From CAYVLA01 sp964549615 [NCBI: uncultured Thermococci archaeon] (lineage in GTDB: Archaea; CAYQAE01; CAYVLA01): a DNA stretch of 35,544 nt. The stretch's first letter is position 1. Every line of letters starts with the position of its first letter. This document shows positions 15,774 through 23,169 of the stretch, one piece after another. Made by a program: the position numbers and the translations under genes. The stretch is taken from contig CAZJVP010000074.1 of assembly GCA_964549615.1 (NCBI GenBank), positions 1-35,544 on the forward strand, given 5' to 3'. The notes beneath the pieces were generated by a model. The model was not told the DNA's origin, did no database searches, and saw only the letters and a list, made by a program, of their open reading frames with translations.

Positions 15774-16526
15774 TCAAACCCTCTCCGAAATTACCGTTGC
15801 CCCGATCACCAATGGAATGGCAGTGACAAGGTATGCCAGAAGCTTCAGGCCAATATTGGAGATAAGGAGCCCCTCCGACAAAAACAACAAGACGGCCAAA
15901 CCAGCTAGGAGGTAATAGGGGGTCTCCGCCTTCGCCGGGTATATCGAGGAGTGGACCTTGCCTGAGGAGCCCTCCACTATCGAGTCGTAGGTCTGGCCCT
16001 TGTATTCGTACTTGAAGTGGAAGACCGGGACGTGGACGAGGGCACTCTCGAGCACGTTCTCAGGCGCCACGCCGCTCTTCGCAAGCCACTCGAGGGCCGC
16101 GGCGTAAAGTACCTCAGGCTCCTTGAACGTCTGGCCCGCGTATCTGGCGGGGTCAAAGAACTTCAGATCACCGGCGGGGATCTGGACGTCCTTCAGATCG
16201 ACTATCGGCGTGCTCGCAGCAAGCTGCGTGAAGACCCGCTCTTGCCCATCCTTTCTGACCTTGAAGTACCAGATGGGAAAGTAGAAGAACTCCTGTTGGA
16301 CTACTCTGGACGCTTCCTCAAGGCCCTTGACCGTCTCATTCCCGGCCATCCACCGTTTGAGGCTCCTTCCCGCGTCCTCCATGCTCAGGGTCGAGTCGAG
16401 CACGTAGTGGAAGACGACCTTCCTCTTGTCGACGTAGATCGCGGTCGAGCAGTAGGGACACCTGAGGAAGAGCTCGCCCTCCCCCACCTCGATCTCGCCG
16501 CCGCACTGCGTGCAGTTTATCTTCAA
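15774..16526 (-). CDS. Zinc-ribbon membrane protein of the SPFH operon
   Basis: A 250-residue protein, relative of the next gene's product. Residues 5-26 form a zinc ribbon (Cys5, Cys8, Cys23, Cys26; INCTQCGGE...RCPYCST). The middle contains FFYFPIWYFKV and VPVFHFKYEYKGQTYDSIVEGSSG, a repeated module seen in all three zinc-ribbon proteins here. The last about 55 residues form two hydrophobic helices (YYLLAGLAVLLFLSEGLLI and LLAYLVTAIPLVIGATVI). It is therefore a membrane protein with a cytosolic metal-binding head. It is 11 nt from the SPFH gene and abuts the following gene. Together these genes suggest a heteromeric membrane assembly. Confidence 0.72.
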   Translation of the reverse strand: MKINCTQCGGEIEVGEGELFLRCPYCSTAIYVDKRKVVFHYVLDSTLSMEDAGRSLKRWMAGNETVKGLEEASRVVQQEFFYFPIWYFKVRKDGQERVFTQLAASTPIVDLKDVQIPAGDLKFFDPARYAGQTFKEPEVLYAAALEWLAKSGVAPENVLESALVHVPVFHFKYEYKGQTYDSIVEGSSGKVHSSIYPAKAETPYYLLAGLAVLLFLSEGLLISNIGLKLLAYLVTAIPLVIGATVISERV

Positions 16527-16537
16527 TTCCGCGCCCT

Positions 16538-17650
16538 CTACTCGATCTTCGTGCCGCAGTTGGAGCAGAACTTGGCGCCTGCCGGGAGCTCCGCGTTACA
16601 CTTCGGACAGGTCTGGAGGAGCTTCTGGCCGCAGTTCAAACAGAATTTGGCTCCCTTGGGAACCTCGGCGTTGCACTTCGGGCAGCTCAACGTCTCCACG
16701 AGCTTCTCCCCGCAGTTCAGGCAGAACTTCGACTCCAGCGGCACGTCAGCGCCGCACTTTGGACACTTCCGCGTGGCTGCCTTCTTGGCCTCCGCCTCCT
16801 GCTGGGCCTTCTGTATCATGCCGGGCATCATCATCCCCAGCCCCGCCCCCACGCCGAGACCCATCCCCGCTGCAGCGGTGCTGCCGCCCTGCGCTCCCGC
16901 GGGCTGGCTCGCGATGTCCCTCATCGCCCTAGCGGCCTGGTACTGGGTGAAGGCACCCATGTCCCCGACCGCAGCCATCTCGGACCTGGCATCGATCATC
17001 TTCTGAACCTCTTCGGGCGGCGTTATGGCGTTGACCACGATGTCCACAAGTTCGACCCCATATTTCTCGAAGTCGTCCTTTACCCTAGTTCTCAGAGCGC
17101 CGGCTATCTCGTCGTAGTACTTGGGGAGGTCGAATATGCTGGTCAGCATCTCGCCCAGAAGATCGTTGAGCCGTGCCACTATGATCTCCCTGAAAAAGTC
17201 CTGAATCCTGTCCGATGTGTACAACCCCTGCGTGCCAACGATCTTGTTGATGAAAAGCAGGGGGTCGGAAATCCTGGGTGAGAAGATGCCGAAGGCCCTC
17301 AGCCTGACCATCTGCAGCTCCTTGTCCCTGAAGGCTATGGGCTGTGCAGTCCCCCACTTCAGGTTGGTGAAGACCTTCTGGTTTACGAAGTAGACCTCTG
17401 CCCTGAACGGGCTTTTGAACCCGAACGGGAGGCCCAGGAAACCCGTGATCAATGGAAGGTTAAGGGTCGTCAGGGTGTGCCGGCCGGGCCCCAAGCAGTC
17501 GTAGGCCTTACCGTCCCTGAAGAAGACCGCCGACTGGGACTCGCGCACGATCAGCTGTGCGCCCGACCGTATGGCACCCGAACCACTCTGAGGCCATCTA
17601 ACCACCATCTCGTTTCCCGTCTTGTCCAAAGACTCTATTACCTCTGGCAT
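16538..17650 (-). CDS. SPFH/Band-7 protein with three C-terminal zinc ribbons (YdjI-like)
   Basis: A 370-residue protein. The N-terminal SPFH domain (residues about 20-235) shows SGAQLIVRESQSAVFFRDGKA, LGPGRHTLTT and FEKYGVELVDIVVNAITPPEEV, typical of YdjI or 'virion core protein'-type SPFH proteins. A Gly/Ala/Met-rich linker (about 250-285) follows. Three C-x2-C...C-x2-C ribbons lie at about 296-314, 323-340 and 348-365. The protein lacks a membrane helix, so it probably binds the membrane through partners, as reported for Bacillus YdjI with YdjG/YdjH. It directly follows a helical-protein gene and precedes the zinc-ribbon membrane proteins. The family forms oligomeric rings at membranes in envelope-stress settings; that role here is inferred. 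Confidence 0.88.
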   Translation of the reverse strand: MPEVIESLDKTGNEMVVRWPQSGSGAIRSGAQLIVRESQSAVFFRDGKAYDCLGPGRHTLTTLNLPLITGFLGLPFGFKSPFRAEVYFVNQKVFTNLKWGTAQPIAFRDKELQMVRLRAFGIFSPRISDPLLFINKIVGTQGLYTSDRIQDFFREIIVARLNDLLGEMLTSIFDLPKYYDEIAGALRTRVKDDFEKYGVELVDIVVNAITPPEEVQKMIDARSEMAAVGDMGAFTQYQAARAMRDIASQPAGAQGGSTAAAGMGLGVGAGLGMMMPGMIQKAQQEAEAKKAATRKCPKCGADVPLESKFCLNCGEKLVETLSCPKCNAEVPKGAKFCLNCGQKLLQTCPKCNAELPAGAKFCSNCGTKIE

Positions 17651-18160
17651 CTATCTTATCCCCCTGATGAGATCATCCCTGCCCGCTATCTTGCGATCGA
17701 CTTCAGCCAGCAACGATTCAAGTTCCTCCAGCTTCTGTTTGGCCCTTGCCTGCGTGTCCAAGCTCGCCTCCAACTCGCCCACCTTGGCCTTGATCCTGTC
17801 AACATCCTCCAGAAGCGAGGCATCGAAGCTGTACAGTTTGTCGAGTTCATCCTCCCTTACCTTGACCATGTCGAAGAAACCGCCGTAGCCATAGCTGGCA
17901 AACCGAACCTTATCGGCCAACTTCTCCATGCGCCTCACCAGCCTGTCCGAGAACCCCACGGCGTCCATGAACAGTTTCTCCGTCATCCTTGAGTTCGCGG
18001 ACTCCAGGCTCGACTTTGCATCGCTCAGCCTCTTCGCGATGTAGGTCCTCTGAAGCTTGTCAGCCTCCCTTCTCAGCTCCTTTTCCTTGTAGCCGCCGTA
18101 GCCAGGTATCACCCTGGATATCTTCTCAAGGAGCCGCTCGTCTCCCCTTATTTCTTTCAA
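17651..18160 (-). CDS. Helical coiled-coil protein opening the SPFH operon
   Basis: A 169-residue, almost entirely helical protein. It begins with an IPGYGGYKEKELRREADKLQ segment (residues about 18-37), a recurring opening of uncharacterised bacterial and archaeal proteins, and ends with a coiled coil rich in Glu, Lys and Leu. No signal peptide or membrane helix is seen. The gene sits where PspA-like YdjF stands in the Bacillus operon, but the sequence does not show the PspA/Vipp1 N-terminal amphipathic helix, so it is an analogue by position at most. The start is TTG 18160, with GGGATGA upstream and a TATA-like box at 18193-18204. The SPFH gene follows with no gap. Confidence 0.7.
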   Translation of the reverse strand: MKEIRGDERLLEKISRVIPGYGGYKEKELRREADKLQRTYIAKRLSDAKSSLESANSRMTEKLFMDAVGFSDRLVRRMEKLADKVRFASYGYGGFFDMVKVREDELDKLYSFDASLLEDVDRIKAKVGELEASLDTQARAKQKLEELESLLAEVDRKIAGRDDLIRGIR

Positions 18161-18192
18161 AATTCATCCCGCCCTCGCGACTGTCTCGAACG

Positions 18193-18204
18193 GCCTAATA
18201 AATT
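18193..18204 (-). promoter_or_regulatory. TATA box for the eight-gene SPFH operon
   Basis: Read on the minus strand, CAATTTATTAGG predicts a start near 18173, about 13 nt ahead of TTG 18160. A second AT-rich box near 18299-18309 could be an alternative promoter. No other promoter-like box is evident between the operon's genes, which overlap or are separated by at most about 70 nt. Confidence 0.45.
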
Positions 18205-18342
18205 GCATCTGCAGAGCCGCAGAGCGGGGCTCGGTGCGGGGGCAGGAGAGGCCGTTCAAGCACTCGAAGCCGCGACACCGCGCAAGCAAGCTGGCCACAA
18301 GAACTTATGCGGAGAGGGGACATCGCCGTTGGCCATCCCCGC

Positions 18343-19590
18343 TCATCGCGTCAGCCCAACCTCCTTGTAGACAGCCCGTCTGACCATTAGGCTCCAAACC
18401 AAGAGGCCCGACAAGAGGAGTGTTGACAGAACGGTCAACCACTCGATGATGTAGATCCAGAGAAGCGCCCGCTCCTTCAGCTTCTCCGCCAGCCTCTCAA
18501 GGCGCAGCAGCTCGCCGATCGCCTTCTCCATCCCTTCTAGGGCTCCGGGGTAGTCACCGGCAAGGTAGAGTGAGTCGGACTCTTTCTTGATCGCGTCGGC
18601 CACGTGCAGCTCGTTCTCAACCCTGGCAACCCTCGCGCCGAACTTCTCAACGAACTCAAGGTAGGCCAGCAAAAGGGCCTTGCGAAGGGTCACCTCATGC
18701 CATCTTTCCCGAAGCCGGTGCACCGTGGGAAGGTCTGTGGGCAACGGGAAGCCGACGGCGTAGTAGACCGTGTTCAGGGAAGCGTCCTGGTAGTAGCGCC
18801 AGAGATGGAAGTCCGCGCAGAAGGCGCCCTGCATGTTCTGGACGCCGACGAACCTGCCCTTCCCGACGTCCCAATAGAAGTAGATCGGCGTCTCTTTCTC
18901 GTCATCGGAAACGATCAAGAGCTGGCACGCCATCCTGGGCGTTATGAAGTTCGGCGGGTAATATAGGGGGGCCTCCTCCCAAGGCACGCTCCGGGCAAGC
19001 TCGTTGTCGGGCTGAACGACCCTCAGCTTGACGAGGTAGTCCTTGGATAGCCTCCTGTCGTAGTAACACTGCACGGGCAGGATCTCGTCCAAGACGGTGT
19101 CGCCCCAGCTTGTGAAGGGCTGGTTGCCCCCGAACCCCTGCGAACCCCCGCCCATGATCATGCCCAGGCCCTCTTCACGAACCGCGTCGCGGAACCAGAC
19201 GAGGTTTTCCGGGGGAAATATGCGCGAGTCTATGTCCTCGAGTACTATGAGGTCAAAGCCCGCCACGAGGGAAGGGTAGGTCCTGGGCAGGTATATCCTG
19301 GCAAGCCGCCTTGCAACAGCGAGATCCGCCATCGTCTTCTCGTAGGTCAGGCACGGTAGGGACGCATGGACCTCGATCCTTGGATCCTCAAGCGCGAAGG
19401 CGTAGGACGATGTCGGCGCGCGGCCCCATATGACCCTGATCCTCTGCGTCTCCGGATCCAACTTCGTCTCCATCCCCGCAGCCGAGGGAAGGACGTGCAA
19501 TCCGAGGAGCACGAGCACGACGAGAACCGACCGGTATCTATAGACGGAAGGCAAGAGATCAGCCCTTCGCGAGCCCTGCTCGCCCGACAA
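18343..19590 (-). CDS. GATase1-like membrane-anchored surface protein, paralog 2
   Basis: A 415-residue member of the five-copy family. A signal peptide (SVLVVLVLLGLHVLPSAAG) precedes TKLDPETQRIRVIWGR, which replaces the usual Y-x-G-D with W-G-R. The ectodomain has FDLIVLEDID, LGMIMGGGSQGFGG, SWGDTVLDEILPVQ and YWDVGKGRFVGV, matching the PF07090-like pattern. The stalk has EFVEKFGARVARVE. The membrane helix (about 376-401; LLWIYIIEWLTVL onwards) contains the family Glu-Trp pair, and the tail is VRRAVYKEVGLTR. TTG 19590 is probably leaderless, with a TATA-like box at 19613-19625. It stands alone, between the SPFH operon promoter and a divergent gene for a TIM-barrel protein. Function unknown. 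Confidence 0.8.
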   Translation of the reverse strand: MSGEQGSRRADLLPSVYRYRSVLVVLVLLGLHVLPSAAGMETKLDPETQRIRVIWGRAPTSSYAFALEDPRIEVHASLPCLTYEKTMADLAVARRLARIYLPRTYPSLVAGFDLIVLEDIDSRIFPPENLVWFRDAVREEGLGMIMGGGSQGFGGNQPFTSWGDTVLDEILPVQCYYDRRLSKDYLVKLRVVQPDNELARSVPWEEAPLYYPPNFITPRMACQLLIVSDDEKETPIYFYWDVGKGRFVGVQNMQGAFCADFHLWRYYQDASLNTVYYAVGFPLPTDLPTVHRLRERWHEVTLRKALLLAYLEFVEKFGARVARVENELHVADAIKKESDSLYLAGDYPGALEGMEKAIGELLRLERLAEKLKERALLWIYIIEWLTVLSTLLLSGLLVWSLMVRRAVYKEVGLTR

Positions 19591-19612
19591 GAGCAGTCGG
19601 AACGGAGGTGGA

Positions 19613-19668
19613 ACTTAAAAATATTGGGCAGTGCCCTGAACCTTGGAATCCCACAGCCACTTAAATCC
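19613..19668. promoter_or_regulatory. Divergent TATA boxes between paralog 2 and the TIM-barrel gene
   Basis: AATATTTTTAAGT on the minus strand (19613-19625) lies about 29 nt before TTG 19590. CACTTAAATCC on the plus strand (19658-19668) lies about 28 nt before ATG 19691. Both spacings suggest leaderless transcripts from a shared 100-nt region. Confidence 0.5.
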
Positions 19669-19690
19669 ACCCGCCCTTCCCGAAAAGACG

Positions 19691-22417
19691 ATGGGAATAC
19701 TTCTCGAGAACGACTACGTTCGCTACGTGATCGGTCGGGACGGCACCAACGTCGCCTTCATGGACAAGGCAACGGGCTCCGACCTCTGCACCAGGGGGCC
19801 TTTCGCGACCGTGATGCGGGCAGGCAAGGCGCTCACGTCCTCCTCCGCATCATATGAGAACGGGTGCCTGACCCTCGGTTTCCAAGCCCCAGATGTAAGG
19901 GTGATTCTTGCCGTCCGTGTGCACAGCCGCTACATTGCCTTGGAGGTGCTGGCCGCAGACGGCGAGGGGCTGGAAGAGCTCGCATTCCTGGACCTCGTCC
20001 TCAAGCCAAGCCCTCGTGAAGACTTCGGCGCCTGCGCTTTGGCCCTGAACCTCAAGACCAACGTGCCCGACCTCCCCGGCCCGAATACGAGGCTCCGGGC
20101 GTACTGCTACCGACGTTTCGGCATGACGGGGGCCAAGGCAGCGATAGTGGCCTGCCCCATAGAAGACATGCGGCAGGTGATGCAAGAGGTGGTTTTGGCG
20201 TCTGAGGATCTTCCCAAATCGCCTGTGGGCGGGCCATGGGCACTGGACTCCGAAAACAACCGCGGATCGTATCTGTTCAACTTCGGGGACCTTTCAGAGA
20301 AGAAGGTGGACGAGTGGATAAACCTTGCAAGAAGTCTCGGCATAACGCAGATAGACTTGCACGGAGGAAGCTCGTTCCGTTTCGGCGACTGCCATCCCAA
20401 TCCCGAGATCTACCCGCGCGGCCTCGCCAGCATGAAGGCAGTGACGGATAGGCTCCACGAGGCAGGCATACTCGCAGGCCTTCACACCTACGCGTTCTTC
20501 ATCGACAAACGGTGCCCATGGGTCACCCCCAAGCCTGATCCCCGCCTGGCGTCCGATGCCACATTCACGCTTGCAAGGCCCCTCTCCTGCGACGACACGG
20601 TGGTTGAGGTCCTAGAGTCCACCAAGGATATGTCGGCCACCACGGGCTTCTTCGTTCGAAACAGCGCGACGCTGAGGATCGAGGACGAGCTTGTCACATA
20701 CGCAGACGTCCGCAAGGGACCCACATACGCGTTCGTCGGGTGCAGGAGGGGCGCCCATGGAACACGTGCGGCCGCACACGAGATGGGCGCCAAGGTCCAC
20801 CACCTCAAGGAGTGCTTCGGCCTCTTCGTTCCAGACGCCGACTCAACCCTCTTCGACGAGGTTGCTGAGAAGACTGCCCATGCCTTCAACGAGGGAGGCT
20901 TCGACATGATGTATCTCGATGCCCTGGACGGGGAGGATGTTTTGGGCGGACCGGAGAACGGCTGGCACTACGGATCCAAGTTCGTCTTCGAAGTCTGCAA
21001 GAGGCTCCGCAGGCCGGCAATCATGGAGATGAGCACCTTCCACCACCATCTCTGGTACGTTCGCTCGCGGATAGGGGCATGGGATCATCCCAACCGGAGC
21101 CACAAGCGGTTCATAGACTTACACCTCAAGGCAAACGAGTCCTCCAAGCGGATGTTTTTGCCCGCGCACCTAGGCTGGTGGGCTTTCAAGACCTGGACCG
21201 GGCCGCAGTCGGATCCGACCTATCCGGATGACATCGAGTATCTCTGCTGCAAGTGCCTCGCAACGGACACCGGTTTGTCGATCATGGGAATCGACCCGGA
21301 GAAGGTCTCCACCACGCCAGCATTGACAAGGCTCGCAAAGATCGTGAGAACCTACGAGGAGTTGCGCAGGCAAGGATACTTCCCAGAGTCGATCAAGAAC
21401 AAGCTTCGTCTTCCGGGCAACGAGTTCACGCTGGGCCGCAACGCTTCGGGGACGTGGGAGTTTCGACCCGTCCAGTACACCAAGCACAAGGTCTGCATGC
21501 TTGCCGATTGGACGCGCGCATGGAGCGTAAGGAATGAGTTCGCCCGGCAGCCCGCCTGGCTGCGCATCGAAGCCCTGATGTCCGTGGAGCCCTACACGTC
21601 CCCAAGTGGGCTTGCGATCGCCTGCTCAGTGCAGGACTGGAGCCAGGCGAAGACCGCCGATCCCAGAATCCGGGCCTCGCTTGTGGAATCTTCAGAGACC
21701 ACCCCGGTCGGAACCGGATGCTTCCGTTACTCGGCCCTAAGCAGGATGTCGAGCAGGGTCGGCGCATGGACCGCAGTTGAGAGGGTTTTCCGGCCGCCCC
21801 TTGACTTGAGAGACCGCCAAGGGTTAGGGATCTGGGTCCACGGAGACGGGCAGGGAGAGATCCTCAACGTCCAGCTTAGAAACCCCGAGCACTTCATCCC
21901 AGCAGTGGGCGAACACTACATCGATATTGACTTCGTCGGCTGGCGATATTTCGAGCTCGTCGAGCCCGAGGGCGAGAGGTACGATGACTACAGCTGGCCG
22001 TACGGCTCACCATACACGGTCTATCGCGAGTCGGTTGACTACCGAGCCGTGGAGTCCCTCACCCTCTGGTACAACAACCTTCCGCCCGACGAAGAGGTGG
22101 CTTGCCTCATCGGCGAGCTGAGGGCGCTTCCGCTGGTCAAAGGACAGATCTTGGACCCGACGATCACGGTTGGCAAGAGAACCGTGACCTTCCCCGTTCG
22201 CATTGAGACGGGCTCCTACCTCGAGTTCAACCCGCCTTCCGACTGCCAGCTCTACGGCGCGAGGGGCGAGCAGCTCATGGAGGTCCGGCCACGTGGATCT
22301 GCCCCGGTACTGGGGCACGGATTGAACCGCGTTAGGTTCTCCTGCGGCCAGTCGCCCGACATCCCAGCAAGGGCTAGGGTCACCATCAGCACCCGGGGGC
22401 CGCCGCTGCGGCAGTGA
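19691..22417 (+). CDS. Large TIM-barrel protein, glycoside-hydrolase-like, with inserted beta domain
   Basis: A 908-residue cytosolic protein (no signal peptide). Residues about 1-180 are beta-rich, then a TIM barrel begins (WINLARSLGITQIDLHGGS near 215, DRLHEAGILAGLHTYAFF near 260). A separate segment at about 286-373 with LRIEDELVTYADV and GCRRGAHGTRAAAHEMGAKV interrupts the barrel and resembles a beta module known from phage and surface proteins. The barrel resumes with FDMMYLDALDGED (near 405-415, candidate catalytic Asp) and IMEMSTFHHHLW. The C-terminal third is beta-rich, like a carbohydrate-binding or accessory domain. This arrangement recalls GH31/GH36-type glycosidases, but the family could not be identified. 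ATG 19691 rather than 19643 is used because of the TATA spacing. Confidence 0.6.
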   Translation: MGILLENDYVRYVIGRDGTNVAFMDKATGSDLCTRGPFATVMRAGKALTSSSASYENGCLTLGFQAPDVRVILAVRVHSRYIALEVLAADGEGLEELAFLDLVLKPSPREDFGACALALNLKTNVPDLPGPNTRLRAYCYRRFGMTGAKAAIVACPIEDMRQVMQEVVLASEDLPKSPVGGPWALDSENNRGSYLFNFGDLSEKKVDEWINLARSLGITQIDLHGGSSFRFGDCHPNPEIYPRGLASMKAVTDRLHEAGILAGLHTYAFFIDKRCPWVTPKPDPRLASDATFTLARPLSCDDTVVEVLESTKDMSATTGFFVRNSATLRIEDELVTYADVRKGPTYAFVGCRRGAHGTRAAAHEMGAKVHHLKECFGLFVPDADSTLFDEVAEKTAHAFNEGGFDMMYLDALDGEDVLGGPENGWHYGSKFVFEVCKRLRRPAIMEMSTFHHHLWYVRSRIGAWDHPNRSHKRFIDLHLKANESSKRMFLPAHLGWWAFKTWTGPQSDPTYPDDIEYLCCKCLATDTGLSIMGIDPEKVSTTPALTRLAKIVRTYEELRRQGYFPESIKNKLRLPGNEFTLGRNASGTWEFRPVQYTKHKVCMLADWTRAWSVRNEFARQPAWLRIEALMSVEPYTSPSGLAIACSVQDWSQAKTADPRIRASLVESSETTPVGTGCFRYSALSRMSSRVGAWTAVERVFRPPLDLRDRQGLGIWVHGDGQGEILNVQLRNPEHFIPAVGEHYIDIDFVGWRYFELVEPEGERYDDYSWPYGSPYTVYRESVDYRAVESLTLWYNNLPPDEEVACLIGELRALPLVKGQILDPTITVGKRTVTFPVRIETGSYLEFNPPSDCQLYGARGEQLMEVRPRGSAPVLGHGLNRVRFSCGQSPDIPARARVTISTRGPPLRQ

Positions 22418-22587
22418 AACCGTAGCTGCCCAAAGCCCGACGTCTGGAAAGCAAGAGGTGGGGGCGCGCAGACCCATCATGCCATGGAATCGGACGGTTT
22501 CGGCACAGATAACTCGTGGTCGGGCGATATACGGCGGCTTAGCCGAGCGTGGCACAACGCCTCATCGGACGCGCGATCTCGGCAACG

Positions 22588-22597
22588 AGAGATATTT
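22588..22597 (+). promoter_or_regulatory. TATA-like box for the ferredoxin/AOR/proC run
   Basis: GAGATATTTC predicts transcription from about 22619, leaving a leader of about 23 nt before ATG 22642. The preceding 170 nt after the TIM-barrel gene show no convincing gene. Confidence 0.35.
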
Positions 22598-22641
22598 CAG
22601 ACATCCTCTTCAGCGGCTTGAGCTTTCAGGCGGTGGCACCC

Positions 22642-23169
22642 ATGAGCAGGATATCAGTGATGCCGGAGAGGTGCTCCGGATGCAGGATCTGCGAACTGGT
22701 CTGCACAGAGCAGCACTTCCATGTGAACAACCCCAAGAAGGCCGCGATCCGGGTCGTGGCCCTGTACCCCAATCCCGTGATCCGAACCCCGATCGTGTGC
22801 AGACAGTGCGATGACCCGGAATGCGCGAAGGCCTGCCCTTCGGATGCGATCAAGGTGGCCAAGGGGCTAGTCACGATCGACCCGGAGCTTTGCACGAACT
22901 GCCGCCAGTGCGTCGACGCGTGCCCGTACTCGGCGATCTTCACCCATGCCGATGTTCCGACGCCCATCAAGTGCGATCTCTGCTCGGGCTCTCCAAGATG
23001 CATTGAGGCCTGTCCCACGGCAGCCTTGGAACTCGTGGAGGAGCTGAAGGACCAACCCCGGATGGTGGGCAGAACCATCGAGTATCCAGGCTTCAAGGAG
23101 CTTCGAGTGCCAAGCGAAGGCTCAAGTGAGATGGTCATCAAGTACGTGCAGGGAGGCAGATCCCAGTGA
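22642..23169 (+). CDS. Multi-cluster 4Fe-4S ferredoxin subunit
   Basis: A 175-residue iron-sulfur protein of the DMSO-reductase-subunit/HycB type. Cysteine groups in order are CSGCRICELVC, CRQCDDPECAKAC, CTNCRQCVDAC and CDLCSGSPRCIEAC, which give four [4Fe-4S] clusters. It most likely passes electrons to or from the AOR encoded next. The open frame extends up to 22549, but ATG 22642 is chosen since the extra 31 residues are unlike the family, and the start lies just ahead of the first cysteine motif. The stop overlaps the AOR start (GTGA), so the two are co-translated. It has no signal or membrane anchor and should be cytosolic. Confidence 0.87.
   Translation: MSRISVMPERCSGCRICELVCTEQHFHVNNPKKAAIRVVALYPNPVIRTPIVCRQCDDPECAKACPSDAIKVAKGLVTIDPELCTNCRQCVDACPYSAIFTHADVPTPIKCDLCSGSPRCIEACPTAALELVEELKDQPRMVGRTIEYPGFKELRVPSEGSSEMVIKYVQGGRSQ

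Noticed and set aside
17651-18160. PspA/Vipp1 identity for the first SPFH-operon gene
   Set aside because: Helical and correctly placed, but shorter than PspA and without its N-terminal amphipathic helix pattern.
22530-22620. tRNA-like look (GGCGGCTTAGCCGAGCGTGG)
   Set aside because: The start resembles a D-arm, but no matching acceptor stem, anticodon arm or GGTTCRA T-loop follows.
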